Shown here piece by piece: positions 54,631-63,130 of a stretch of 64,000 bases of DNA. Source of the DNA: Silvibacterium bohemicum. GTDB lineage: Bacteria > Acidobacteriota > Terriglobia > Terriglobales > Acidobacteriaceae. Each line of letters begins with the position of its first letter. Position 1 is the stretch's first letter. The notes under the pieces are model-generated. The model saw nothing but the letters and a program-made list of their open reading frames with translations, searched no databases and was not told the origin of the DNA. The stretch covers positions 248,001 to 312,000 of the forward strand of contig NZ_LBHJ01000004.1 of assembly GCF_001006305.1 (NCBI RefSeq). Direction: 5' to 3'. The position numbers were made by a program, and so were the translations under genes.

Positions 54631-55146
54631 TCAGCGTACGGACGGAAATATGGGTGTGGCTTCTGCGAGCGCCGGCGCATTCGGATCGGATACCGCATCG
54701 GGGCGGACCACCTGGCCCGGCTGAGGCGCGGTGAGCCCGAGCTGGCGCGCCATGTGATCGATGCGCGCGGGGTCGCCAAGCTGCGCTTCGTTCAGACGGA
54801 GCTGCCGGTTCTGCTCCTCCAGTTGCTGCAGCTTCTGCTTCTCGCTTTCAATTCGATAGCCGTACTCGATGGAGCTGAGGTGCTGCCAGCCGTACATCAT
54901 GATGAGCCCGAAGAGGACGGCCATGGCACAGGCAAAGAGACGCATCTCCTTGACCCGCACCGGATCGGCGGCCTTCACCAAGCGCGTGTTGTCGAAGCGC
55001 TTGACGAAGAAGATCTCAGGCGTGGGGCCGCGGCGTGCGCGCTGCTGCGCCGCGAGCAGCGAAAGATTGCGTTCCACCGCCCAGTCCTTCGACCGGCGAG
55101 TGATGCTCTCGAATCCTGTGGGGGCCGCAATTGCCTGTGTCGCCAT
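54631..55146 (-). CDS. ftsL: Cell division protein FtsL
   Basis: 171 residues. Cytosolic N-terminus (about 70), one membrane helix (LFACAMAVLFGLIMMYGWQ, about 70-88), then a coiled coil ESEKQKLQQLEEQNRQLRLNEAQLGDPARIDHMARQLGL. This is the FtsL/DivIC layout and place (between rsmH and ftsI). FtsL joins FtsB and FtsQ at the septum. GGAGGAGG precedes the ATG. The long N-terminal part (FESITRRSKDWAVERNLS) is more than the E. coli FtsL has. Confidence 0.88.
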   Translation of the reverse strand: MATQAIAAPTGFESITRRSKDWAVERNLSLLAAQQRARRGPTPEIFFVKRFDNTRLVKAADPVRVKEMRLFACAMAVLFGLIMMYGWQHLSSIEYGYRIESEKQKLQQLEEQNRQLRLNEAQLGDPARIDHMARQLGLTAPQPGQVVRPDAVSDPNAPALAEATPIFPSVR

Positions 55147-55440
55147 AATGCCTCCTCCGTCGGCAGCTTCTAGCTTTTAGCCTTTAGCCGACTCGCTGCT
55201 CACTTCAATCCCGCTGCTCTAACTCAATCTCTGTCTTACACAGCTTTTCCAGCTAGAAGCTGTTCTCTCCCACTTGCGACCGGGCCTGGGCCGCTGACGT
55301 TCGGGGAGGGTCTTACGGGGCTCGTCGTACGCTTTGTCTTTCGCCGTTTGCTGCGGTAGGACGACCCAGACCCGATATTTAGGGTGTAGGGGATAGGGTT
55401 CAGGGTGCAGTCAAAATCTCTACACCCTCTACCCTGTCTC
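55147..55440. other. 294-bp gap between rsmH and ftsL with repeats
   Basis: An unusually wide gap inside the dcw run. It holds a 12-bp inverted repeat CAGCTTCTAGCT (55164-55175) / AGCTAGAAGCTG (55251-55262), a GC-rich middle and a TAGGG-type repeat near its left end beside rsmH. No gene seen. It may be a processing or promoter site for ftsL. Confidence 0.5.
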
Positions 55441-55448
55441 CTACACCT
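55389..55448. repeat. TAGGG-rich dispersed repeat, copy 2, next to rsmH stop
   Basis: The first 22 bp match 861-882 at 21 positions. The rest, TACACCCTCTACCCTGTCTCCTACACC, is a near inverted copy of it, so the region can fold. The rsmH stop codon (55441-55443) is inside this tract. Confidence 0.6.
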
Positions 55449-56355
55449 GGCTTTTCTCCGCTGCTCTTAACTTCGCGCTTCGAGCTCGCGGATTGCGATC
55501 CGTTTCCTCTTCTTCCGCAATAACCGGCTTGCGGGTGAGCACTTCATAAATTCCCTGCTGCGCGCCTAGCCGGATGGCGTCTTTGGCGCGGCGGTCTTCG
55601 AGTGAGTGGAAGCTGATCACCACCAGGCGTCCACCGGGCTTCAGTAACCGGGGGGCTGCACTGAGCAATGATTCGATCTCTTCCAGCTCGTCGTTCACGT
55701 AAATTCGAAGAGCTTGAAAGGTCCGCGTTGCCGGATGAATTGCATGACGGAATTTGTCATGTTTCATTGGCGGGGCCGCGGCCGATAAGATTCTGGCCAA
55801 TTCTGCCGTCGTCGTAATCGGCCGGGCCCTGACAATGGCTCTGGCGATTCTCCGCGACCTCCTTTCCTCTCCGAATTCGTAAATCAGATCGGCGAGCTCT
55901 TTTTCGTCCATCTGATTTACCACTTGTGCGGCGGAGACGCCCTGGCGCGGATTCATCCGCATTTCCAAGGGGCCGTCCGCCTGAAAACTGAATCCTCTAT
56001 GCGCTTCGTCGAACTGCAGCGAGCTCACGCCGAAATCGGCTAGCAGCCCATCGAGGCTGGCCGGTTCGAGAAGTTCGGCGGCCTGCGAAAACTCGACATC
56101 GTGCAGGATCACTTCCGGCATCTCCGGGCCGAGCTCTTCTCGCAATTGCTCGAGCCTGGCTTTCGCCAGTGCCATGGCTTCGGGGTCGCGGTCGAAGGCA
56201 ATCAGCTTGCCCTGGGGACCAAGCAGCCGCCCGATGGCGCTCGAATGTCCTGCGAGTCCCAGGGTGGCGTCTGCATAGGTGCCGCCCCGGCGCACATTCA
56301 GGTATCGGATCGCTTGTTGTAAAAGAACCGGCACATGGCGTTCACGTTCTGTCAT
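55441..56355 (-). CDS. rsmH: 16S rRNA (cytosine-1402-N4) methyltransferase
   Basis: 304 residues. MTERERHVPVLLQQAIRYL then SAM site YADATLGLAGHSSAIGRLL and FDRDPEAMALAKARLEQ, DGLLADFGVSSLQFDEAHRGFSFQADGPLEMRM, and VVISFHSLEDRRAKDAIRL. RsmH methylates N4 of cytidine 1402 in 16S rRNA. The mraZ stop is 21 nt before its start. The last codons lie in a TAGGG-type repeat, so the C-terminus (SAKLRAAEKSQV) may be extended by it. Confidence 0.95.
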   Translation of the reverse strand: MTERERHVPVLLQQAIRYLNVRRGGTYADATLGLAGHSSAIGRLLGPQGKLIAFDRDPEAMALAKARLEQLREELGPEMPEVILHDVEFSQAAELLEPASLDGLLADFGVSSLQFDEAHRGFSFQADGPLEMRMNPRQGVSAAQVVNQMDEKELADLIYEFGEERRSRRIARAIVRARPITTTAELARILSAAAPPMKHDKFRHAIHPATRTFQALRIYVNDELEEIESLLSAAPRLLKPGGRLVVISFHSLEDRRAKDAIRLGAQQGIYEVLTRKPVIAEEEETDRNPRARSAKLRAAEKSQV

Positions 56356-56376
56356 GCGCTCCCCCTTGGGGGTTGT

Positions 56377-56820
56377 TTACAGCCCAAAACTTTCGAGCAT
56401 CTGCTCGTCTTCCGCGGTCATCGGCGTTTCATCGATCTGCTTCTCGAAGCTCCCGCGGTTGGTGACCTTGAGAAACGTGTGCATGCCGAAAACCAATACA
56501 TCGCCTAACGTGTTCGTCTTCTCACGCAGGATCTGGGGTAATAGAACTCTTCCCTGCGTATCCATCTCTGTGGCTTGGCCGTAATAGTTGATGTAATTCA
56601 TCAACTTTTTCTTGGCCGGATTGGAGTTGGGAATCGCTGCGATTTTCTGCTCGATGATTTCCCACTCTTTCATCGGGTGGATTTCAGCATCCACTCCGTC
56701 CCGGCTCGTGATGTAAAACTTGTCGCCATACTGCTTCTCGTCGATTACCCGCTTGAAGTCGGCCGGGAGCTTGAGGCGCCCCTTTTCGTCGACTCGAGTT
56801 GGGTGATTGCCGCGAAACAT
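56377..56820 (-). CDS. mraZ: Division/cell wall cluster transcriptional regulator MraZ
   Basis: 147 residues, two SpoVT/AbrB-like beta modules: MFRGNHPTRVDEKGRLKLPADFKRVI and QATEMDTQGRVLLPQILREKTNTLG. MraZ forms rings and binds DNA repeats upstream of its own gene, repressing the dcw cluster. Four matching repeats lie at 56901-56940, between promoter and gene. First gene of the mraZ-rsmH-ftsL-ftsI-murE-murF run. Only a weak ribosome-binding site (AGGAAAGG about 13 nt back). Confidence 0.95.
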   Translation of the reverse strand: MFRGNHPTRVDEKGRLKLPADFKRVIDEKQYGDKFYITSRDGVDAEIHPMKEWEIIEQKIAAIPNSNPAKKKLMNYINYYGQATEMDTQGRVLLPQILREKTNTLGDVLVFGMHTFLKVTNRGSFEKQIDETPMTAEDEQMLESFGL

Positions 56821-56900
56821 GGAAGTTCACATTGCCTTTCCTGTCCCGGACGTGTCATCTTTCCACAGCGTCCTAGAGGAGGTCGATTCGAGGTCATCAA

Positions 56901-56940
56901 GAGCCACTTTGGCCCCTTTTTGACCCCTTTCGTCCACAAT
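56901..56940 (-). promoter_or_regulatory. MraZ-box array: four 10-bp repeats
   Basis: On the minus strand the units ATTGTGGACG, AAAGGGGTCA, AAAAGGGGCC, AAAGTGGCTC repeat at exactly 10 bp. The known MraZ sites are direct repeats TGGGN spaced 5 nt (E. coli) and AAAGTGK-N3 (mollicutes), both with 10-bp period; the last unit fits the AAAGTGG form exactly. Confidence 0.75.
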
Positions 56941-56966
56941 CGTAGCGCAGCGATGGATCGCGTCAA
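56939..56966 (-). promoter_or_regulatory. Promoter of the mraZ/dcw operon
   Basis: On the minus strand TTGACG (56961-56966), 16-nt spacer, TACGAT (56939-56944). The start point would lie in the first MraZ box, so MraZ bound there could block initiation. Confidence 0.55.
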
Positions 56967-57180
56967 AGCGGAAAAGCTGTGGATTCAGAAATTAGCGGGA
57001 AAAGCTCGGTGAGAGCGCCGGGAACCTCGGAAGAAAGCCCTATATCTAGCGCTAAATTCCTGGCAAGACCACCACATGGTGGTGTTTATAGAATTGATTC
57101 TTCCCTTCGTAATGGAGCTTGCCAGATCCTACACTTCAAGGTAAGCCGTATTCCACCAAAGTTGTAACTATTCCGATTTT

Positions 57181-57705
57181 TCAATCCTCGGAGCGGGCTC
57201 TTTGCTCTTCTCGCATCCGAACATAGAACATCAGGAATAGCACCACCACGATGTTGATCAGGGTGAGAACAACTTTGATCCAAGTGAAGCGGCGGATGAG
57301 CTCGAAAAGCTCCCACGGCAAGAAAGACGCCGTCAGAATGAGAGTCACGTATTCCGCCCATTTTTTGCGCAGCATCAGGCCGGTTCCCTCCAGCGTGTGC
57401 AGCCCCGCGTAAAAAAAGATCCCCGCGCTGATCTGCTTGAGGCGGTGCGGGCTGATGAGCGCGATCTTGTCCAACACGAGATTGACGAATCGGCCTTCGG
57501 GATCGAGGCGAAGAGCGGTGATGATGCGCGTGGCCTCGTCGACCAGATCCTTGTGCAGCAGCTTGATTGCGCCAATGCCCAGCAGAATGCACAGCAGCGC
57601 CTCGACCATCTTGAGCGCGCCAATGGCCATAACCCAGCGGTCCATGGAGGAAACCGTTGAGGAAGCAGCTCGCCCGTGTTTTGCAATCGAGGTAGAAGCG
57701 GACAT
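57181..57705 (-). CDS. DUF2127 membrane protein
   Basis: 174 residues, four membrane segments (about 22-45, 83-105, 115-137, 142-163). The family pattern ISAGIFFYAGLHTLEGTGLMLRKKWAEYVTLILT and SFLPWELFELIRR is clear. DUF2127 has no known function. ATG 57705 is chosen; a TTG at 57714 would add three residues. The gene is alone, divergent from the fasciclin gene. Confidence 0.85.
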   Translation of the reverse strand: MSASTSIAKHGRAASSTVSSMDRWVMAIGALKMVEALLCILLGIGAIKLLHKDLVDEATRIITALRLDPEGRFVNLVLDKIALISPHRLKQISAGIFFYAGLHTLEGTGLMLRKKWAEYVTLILTASFLPWELFELIRRFTWIKVVLTLINIVVVLFLMFYVRMREEQRARSED

Positions 57706-57945
57706 GGAATTCAAATTCTAGCTCGCGGACCTGCGTGCCAACCGGCGAGAAGGGGTTCTCTCTAGGATAACCGCTTACGGCGCTTTATGAGCGCATCAAC
57801 AGACCGCCAAGAATTGTGCACGCCCGAAAAAGACCATTCCGATTAATCAAATCCCCGAACCGGAAAGCCATCCACGAGCGAAGTCCAGCCGTACCTCTCG
57901 CGGAAGTATTCAGGGCCCGACAAAACCTCGAAAGGAAGATTTCCT

Positions 57946-58497
57946 ATGAAAAAGTATTACGCAATCACGCTGGCGTCCGTTCTCTGTCTGGCTGGAGCCT
58001 CGGCACACGCTCAGAAAGATCCAATGGTAGGCGGAGCGGCGATGTATCCAACCAAGAACATCATCGAAAATGCTCTGAACTCGAAGGATCACACCACGCT
58101 TGTCGCTGCGGTGAAAGCGGCGAGTCTGGTGCAGACGCTCGAAGGCGCCGGCCCTTTCACCGTTTTTGCGCCAACGAACGAGGCATTCGCGAAGCTCCCC
58201 GAAGGCACCGTCGATACGCTGTTGAAGCCTGAAAACAAAGACCAGCTGGCCAAGATCCTGACCTACCATGTGGTTGCAGGCAAGGTAACCGCCAAGGACC
58301 TGATGAAGCAGATCAAGGCTGGTGGCGGAAAAGCCGAGCTGAAGACGGTCGAAGGCGGAACGCTCACGGCAAGCACAGACGGAGGCAAGATCATCCTGAC
58401 CGACGAAAAGGGTGGCACGGCGACGGTTACGATTGCGAACGTCTATCAGTCGAACGGCATAATTCACGTCGTCGATTCGGTCTTGATGCCTAACTAA
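57946..58497 (+). CDS. Fasciclin (FAS1) domain secreted protein
   Basis: 183 residues. Signal peptide (residues 1-22, ASAHAQ). One FAS1 domain: TTLVAAVKAASLVQTLEGAGPFTVFAPTNEAFAKLPEGTVDTLLKPENKDQLAKILTYHVVAGKVTA and the closing IHVVDSVLMPN. FAS1 proteins mediate adhesion or extracellular matrix contacts. AAGGAAG lies about 6-12 nt before the ATG. A KAGGGKAELKTVEGGTLTASTDGGKI insert links the halves. Own hairpin at 58516-58543. Confidence 0.93.
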   Translation: MKKYYAITLASVLCLAGASAHAQKDPMVGGAAMYPTKNIIENALNSKDHTTLVAAVKAASLVQTLEGAGPFTVFAPTNEAFAKLPEGTVDTLLKPENKDQLAKILTYHVVAGKVTAKDLMKQIKAGGGKAELKTVEGGTLTASTDGGKIILTDEKGGTATVTIANVYQSNGIIHVVDSVLMPN

Positions 58498-58515
58498 TGT
58501 TGTCCCAAAACGGAA

Positions 58516-58543
58516 GTCCCGCAACTCAGGCTGCGGGACCTTT
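58516..58543 (+). terminator. Terminator of the fasciclin gene
   Basis: GTCCCGCA (58516-58523) / TGCGGGAC (58532-58539) with an 8-nt loop and a short CTTT tail, 19 nt after the stop codon. Confidence 0.65.
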
Positions 58544-58638
58544 CCTTGCCGTCAGAAATGCTATGCGTCCGCAAGCGATTGGAATCACACCTGGTCCTTC
58601 ACCCCGGAAGCTCTCTTTCCGATCCGGATGCCATGGGA

Positions 58639-60156
58639 TCATTGCCAGCTGTAGTGGACAGTGTAGGAAACGTCCTGGCTACTGTGAGCGGGAACGGTGA
58701 CGGGAAAGGCGATCGTGGAGCTGTCCCGCTTTTCAAAAGCAATACTCTTTTCGACGATATCCCAGTTGGCCGCGCGGAAGAGGTGCTCGACGACGTCGAC
58801 GTTGACGGGCTTGTCCTTCGCGTTCTTGACGGTGATGGAGTAGGACTCGTCGATGACATGCTCCTGGTTATTGACTTTGAAATTGGTCCGCTTGCGCTCG
58901 CCGGTCACGTCGAAGGCGCTGCCTGTGGTGAGCTTGACCTTTTCATCTTCCGGCGTGTGATTGATAGCGTTTTCTCCGACAAATTCCATTTGCCCGTCGG
59001 CATCGCGGCGATAAAAACGCATGGTCCCCGCTGGCAGCGGCATGCCGAGATGATTTTTCTTGCTATTGATGAATTCCTGCTCTACATGCACCTGCTTGCC
59101 GCTGGCAGACCCGAACTCCAATTGTGTGTAGACGCCTTCGCCGATGGGGCCGGGTAAATTCTCGGCGCCGTCGTAGATGTATCTGCGAGTAACGGGAATC
59201 GCCGAAGCTCGAATGAACTCGATCTGCTTGGTCTCGCGGTCTTTGAGCGTCACCTGGCGGTTCAGGTCGTAGAGGTGGAAGTCGTCGAAGGATTTTTGAG
59301 TCACAGGCGATGGCGCAGCTTGATCCATCGTTAACATTCCAGCCATTGCGCGGAACATCGGTCGAGGCGGAGGCGGAGCTGTCGCAACGTTCCCTGCCAT
59401 CAGCTTCACTTTCGCATCGGTGAAATCGGTGCCGCTATTGTTGCTGATCGTCACCCAGCCGACCATATCCATCCTTTCGTCGCCGGAGGTGGAGGCTTCC
59501 TCGCCTGAAGCAACGACGTTGTAGGTGGCGTTCCACGTGAAACCGTGGGTGAGGTAACTGAGTTCGGCGGGGAAATGCGCGGCGCTGTCGGAAAAAATCT
59601 GCCAACGCAGGGTCGGCTTAAGCAGCAGGCCGTCAATCGAAGCGGGGAAAACCGGTATACCGGGGAGCTGAAATTGCAGTTTACCGTCAACCTCGATCAT
59701 CGGGGAGATGCCGGGACTGGGAGCGCGCACAATCTTGCCCGGAGTCGTCACCAGCCGCTGGCCTTCCTGGTCGCTTCGATAAAGCAGGTTCTGAAAATCG
59801 ATTGTCTGCCCCTCAAAATGGCGCAGAAGCGCATCCTGATCGATCACGGCAGCATCGTAATTCTGCTCCAGGATGTCAATCACCCTGCTGCCGCTCGGGT
59901 CGCGCAGCACAACTGAATCCGGCTCTAGTTGCCGGGTTACCTGGGTCGTAGTCACCTCGCTGCTTCCCCGCTTGAGATCAAGATCAATCATGGTTCGTGC
60001 GACCGCCAGATCGCTGTTGTAGATCGTCAGCGAAGTGCCGGTGGCTTGATTGGCCGGAGAAGAGTCTGCGGTCTGGTTATGCTGCGCGAATCCGGGAATC
60101 GAAACAGCAAGGAGAAAGACAGCGAGAGCCTTTGCTTTCAGACCACACCTCCACAA
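58639..60156 (-). CDS. DUF4139 domain-containing exported protein
   Basis: 505 residues. Signal-like N-terminus (ALAVFLLAVSIPGFAQ), then a middle part with SLTIYNSDLAVARTMIDLDLKRGSSEV and VVLRDPSGSRVIDILEQNYDA, and the DUF4139 beta domain (about 190-505: AELSYLTHGFTWNATYNVVAS, WVTISNNSGTDFTDAKVKLMAG, VNVDVVEHLFRAANWDIVEKS). Function unknown; frequent in acidobacteria. The only in-frame start is a TTG (60156); a GGAGGTG just inside the frame before a CTG codon suggests the true start may differ by a few residues. Confidence 0.75.
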   Translation of the reverse strand: MWRCGLKAKALAVFLLAVSIPGFAQHNQTADSSPANQATGTSLTIYNSDLAVARTMIDLDLKRGSSEVTTTQVTRQLEPDSVVLRDPSGSRVIDILEQNYDAAVIDQDALLRHFEGQTIDFQNLLYRSDQEGQRLVTTPGKIVRAPSPGISPMIEVDGKLQFQLPGIPVFPASIDGLLLKPTLRWQIFSDSAAHFPAELSYLTHGFTWNATYNVVASGEEASTSGDERMDMVGWVTISNNSGTDFTDAKVKLMAGNVATAPPPPRPMFRAMAGMLTMDQAAPSPVTQKSFDDFHLYDLNRQVTLKDRETKQIEFIRASAIPVTRRYIYDGAENLPGPIGEGVYTQLEFGSASGKQVHVEQEFINSKKNHLGMPLPAGTMRFYRRDADGQMEFVGENAINHTPEDEKVKLTTGSAFDVTGERKRTNFKVNNQEHVIDESYSITVKNAKDKPVNVDVVEHLFRAANWDIVEKSIAFEKRDSSTIAFPVTVPAHSSQDVSYTVHYSWQ

Positions 60157-60366
60157 TGCATTGCTTTAGACACCGTAGGATACAGGTTTGTTTGGGGAAC
60201 GGCTGTCCCTGGTCCGACATCGCGCCCATGTCTCAGAGGCGAGACAGGCAGCACCCGCAATCCTGGATGAGATGACATCGCCATGAAACCTCAAGGAGTG
60301 TTCACCCTATGAACCTCGTCCTGGTCAATAGACGGGCGATACCTCGATTTGTGTATGGTGTAAGGC

Positions 60367-60921
60367 ATGGTGCATCGCTTCACAGCGAGCCAGTGGCTCC
60401 CCTACCCCGTTCCGTTTGTCTTCGCGTTCCTGGCTGACCCGCAAAACCTGCCTGGGTTGATGCCGCGATGGCAGAATGCCCGGGTGGAAGAGGTGCACAT
60501 CGTCGCACCTCCGGCCCCTGCGAATGAGTTCAGGGCAGGTAAGCTGCGCGGAGCGTCAGCCGGAGCGGGCTCGACCATCACCCTCAGCTTCCGGCCATTT
60601 CCCCTTTCTCCCATTCGTCTATCCTGGGAGGCTGTGATCTCGGAGTTCGCGTGGAACGATCGTTTCTGCGATGTGCAGCAACGCGGGCCATTCGCCGCGT
60701 GGCGGCATTGTCATTCCGTAAAGGCGGAGCGGCGCGCTCCGGGCGACGGAACAGCCATCACCGACGACGTGAGCTACGAGATGAAGTTCGGCGCGCTGGG
60801 TGAGCGCGCCCACTCGCTCTTCATGGAGGGGCAGATCAAAAAGACATTCGCGTATAGGCAGCGACGGATGGCAGAAATCTTCGACCGGATCGCACCTGCC
60901 GCGATGAAGCTGGCGCGGTGA
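60367..60921 (+). CDS. SRPBCC superfamily ligand-binding protein
   Basis: 184 residues. HRFTASQWLPYPVPFVFAFLADPQNLPGLMPRWQNARVEEV is the START/SRPBCC beginning, then beta strands (STITLSFRPFPLSPIRLSWEAVISEF), a RFCDVQQRGPFAAWRHCHS middle, and the C-terminal helix FMEGQIKKTFAYRQRRMAEIFDRI. Such proteins hold a hydrophobic ligand in a deep cavity; related cell-division inhibitor-like and CoxG-like members have no known enzyme activity. TATGGT lies 7 nt before the ATG, together with TAAGG; a short leader is possible. Confidence 0.8.
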   Translation: MVHRFTASQWLPYPVPFVFAFLADPQNLPGLMPRWQNARVEEVHIVAPPAPANEFRAGKLRGASAGAGSTITLSFRPFPLSPIRLSWEAVISEFAWNDRFCDVQQRGPFAAWRHCHSVKAERRAPGDGTAITDDVSYEMKFGALGERAHSLFMEGQIKKTFAYRQRRMAEIFDRIAPAAMKLAR

Positions 60922-61014
60922 GCATTCTCATTCGTACGCAGCTCTTGCCGGGATTCTTCGCTGCGCCCAGATTGACGGCCTAACCGGAAGGCCACAAGCC
61001 CGCTGGTCGAAAAC

Positions 61015-62904
61015 CTAGTGAGCGACCAGTCTTCTTCCTTTGCTGGCCTTGAGGTAGGGTTCCAGCTTCTCAAGCGCAGCCTCGACGCTGATTCCATTCT
61101 TGGCGCGCAGCTGTTCAACCTTCCCGTGCTCGACGAAGTGGTCGGGCCACCCGATGCGAACAACGGGGACTGTGAAATTCATCTCGCTGAGTGCTTCAAG
61201 CACGGCGCTCCCGAATCCCCCCATCAGTACGTGGTCTTCGAAGGTAACGAAGGCCGACACACGCTGGGCATAGCTGGCCAGCAGATCGCGGTCGAGCGGC
61301 TTCACGAATCGCGGATTAATGACAGCGGCCGAGATTCCCTCTGCCTCCAACCGGTGGGCCAGCTCATCCGCCATGGGCAGCAACGCTCCGAGCCCGAGAA
61401 TCGCAATCTCTTCGCCGTCGCGAATGACTTCAGCTTTGCCGATGGGCAGCGCAGCAGGATGAGCCTTGACGGCGGTTCCGGGTCCCGTTCCGCGGGGGTA
61501 TCGCACCGCTGCAGGTCCATCGTGGAGCATCGCCGTGTAGAGCATGTCGGCGAGCTCGTCCTCGTCTTTGGGAACCATGTGGATGATATTGGGGATGCTG
61601 CGCAGATAGCTGATGTCGAAGAGACCGTGATGTGTTGCGCCGTCGTCGCCGCTGAGCCCTCCGCGGTCCATGCAGAAGACGACGGGCAGGTTCTGCAGGC
61701 AGACGTCGTGCACGATGGGATCGAAGGCTCGTTGCAGAAAGGTCGAGTAGATGGCGCAGAAGGGCTTGTATCCGCGCGTCGCCATGCCGGCAGCAAAGAT
61801 GACGGCATGCTCTTCGGCGATGCCCACATCGAAATATTTCGCCGGGTGATGCGGGCGGAAAAGATCGAGCGCGGTGCCGTTGGGCATGGCTCCGGTAATC
61901 GCAACTATCTTGTCGTTCTCGTTGGCCAGCTTAACCAGCGTGTCGGCGAAGATTTCCGAATAAGTTTTCTGCCCGGTGGGATTGGTCTCGCCGGTTTCCG
62001 GATGATAAGGCCCAAGGCCGTGAAACTTCTTCTGCTTATCGAGCGCCGGCTGAAAACCCCGGCCTTTCTGGGTAATCGCGTGCAGCAGAACTGGCTTGTC
62101 CTGCTGCTTGAGGAACTTGAAGGTTTCGATGAGCAGGCCGATGTTGTGGCCATCGAGCGGACCGTAGTAGGTGAGGCCGAATTCTTCGAAGAATACGGAC
62201 GGCCAGAGCATGCCCTTGGCGGCTTCCTCGGCGCGACGCACAACATTGATTGCGGTTTTGCCGCCGAGCTTGTGCAGCAGGCGCGCCGCGCTGTCATGCA
62301 AGTGCGTGACGTGCTGGTTGGTGACGATCTTGTGAAGATAAGTTGCGATGGCACCCACGTTGCGATCGATGGACCACTCATTGTCGTTGAGAACGACGAT
62401 GAGGCGTTTGGTGTGCTCCGAAATATTATTCAGCGCTTCGAAGGTGATGCCGTTAGTGAAAGCGGCGTCGCCGGCTAGCGCAACGATGTTTTCCTTGCCT
62501 CCGGCGAGATCGCGGGCCGCCGCCATGCCCAGCGCTGCGGAAAGAGCGGTTCCCGCATGGCCAGCTCCGTAAGCATCGTGCTCGCTTTCCGTGCGCAGCA
62601 TGAAGCCGTTGAGACCGCCCGGCTGGCGAATGGTTTCAAACCGCTCGCGACGCCCGGTAAGAAGTTTATGGACGTAGGCCTGGTGGCTGACGTCGAAGAC
62701 AAACTTGTCGGTAGGCGTATCGAAGACGTAATGCATGGCAAGCGTGAGTTCAACCACGCCAAGGTTAGGGCCGAGATGGCCGCCGGTCTTCGAAAGGGCA
62801 AGGATGAGTCGCTCGCGAATCTCCTGCGCAAGCTGTTCCAGCTGGGGGATAGAGAACGATTTGATGTCCGCGGGGGTGTGAACTTGATCGAGTAGATTGC
62901 CCAT
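61015..62904 (-). CDS. dxs: 1-deoxy-D-xylulose-5-phosphate synthase
   Basis: 629 residues. Transketolase-type: GGHLGPNLGVVELTLAMHYVFDTPTDKFVFDVSHQAYVHKLLTGR; TPP site GDAAFTNGITFEALNN (145-160); NDNEWSIDRNVGA; central RGGLSGDDGATHHGLFDISYL; C-terminal FVTFEDH. Dxs condenses pyruvate and glyceraldehyde 3-phosphate in the MEP isoprenoid route. Canonical Dxs has GDGALTGGMAFEA in the TPP loop; the AAF-TNG version here recalls the chlamydial form. ATG 62904 preferred; a GTG at 62937 adds 11 residues. No good ribosome-binding site near either. Confidence 0.95.
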   Translation of the reverse strand: MGNLLDQVHTPADIKSFSIPQLEQLAQEIRERLILALSKTGGHLGPNLGVVELTLAMHYVFDTPTDKFVFDVSHQAYVHKLLTGRRERFETIRQPGGLNGFMLRTESEHDAYGAGHAGTALSAALGMAAARDLAGGKENIVALAGDAAFTNGITFEALNNISEHTKRLIVVLNDNEWSIDRNVGAIATYLHKIVTNQHVTHLHDSAARLLHKLGGKTAINVVRRAEEAAKGMLWPSVFFEEFGLTYYGPLDGHNIGLLIETFKFLKQQDKPVLLHAITQKGRGFQPALDKQKKFHGLGPYHPETGETNPTGQKTYSEIFADTLVKLANENDKIVAITGAMPNGTALDLFRPHHPAKYFDVGIAEEHAVIFAAGMATRGYKPFCAIYSTFLQRAFDPIVHDVCLQNLPVVFCMDRGGLSGDDGATHHGLFDISYLRSIPNIIHMVPKDEDELADMLYTAMLHDGPAAVRYPRGTGPGTAVKAHPAALPIGKAEVIRDGEEIAILGLGALLPMADELAHRLEAEGISAAVINPRFVKPLDRDLLASYAQRVSAFVTFEDHVLMGGFGSAVLEALSEMNFTVPVVRIGWPDHFVEHGKVEQLRAKNGISVEAALEKLEPYLKASKGRRLVAH

Positions 62905-62977
62905 GTATAAATTGAAGATGCCCTCCTGGTTAAACACCAGACAGCAGTGCCTGTCGCTCTAAGCAAACCCAAATATC

Positions 62978-63002
62978 AAAAAAGACCCCTTTCTTTGGGG
63001 TC
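62978..63002 (-). terminator. Terminator between the EamA gene and dxs
   Basis: On the minus strand GACCCC-AAAGAAA-GGGGTC is followed by TTTTTTG. It is 128 nt after the EamA stop and 73 nt before the dxs ATG, so it may also be an attenuator for dxs. Confidence 0.7.
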
Positions 63003-63130
63003 CGTCATAGCACAGGTCGACAGGTTTTCTTCCTCCGCTCAGTATATCAAGTTGGCGATAGGTTCGGGAGGAGAGCATTGGCAGCAACTAGATAGCCACG
63101 AACGCGGCCGCCGCCATGGCGTCGCTCTGG

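Larger units (their letters stand above)
56821..57180. other. Region between mraZ and the DUF2127 gene
   Basis: Holds the mraZ promoter and boxes; from 56967 to 57180 I see no gene. An inverted repeat ACCACCA-CA-TGGTGGT (57068-57083) lies about 100 nt after the DUF2127 stop and could end that transcript, without a T-run. Confidence 0.45.

Noticed and set aside
55164-55262. 12-bp inverted repeat in the rsmH-ftsL gap as an IS end
   Set aside because: No transposase frame between the arms and no target duplication; it is noted only as structure in the gap.
61018-62478. 486-codon plus-strand frame opposite dxs
   Set aside because: Dxs is unmistakable on the minus strand, and the antisense frame is a compositional artefact.
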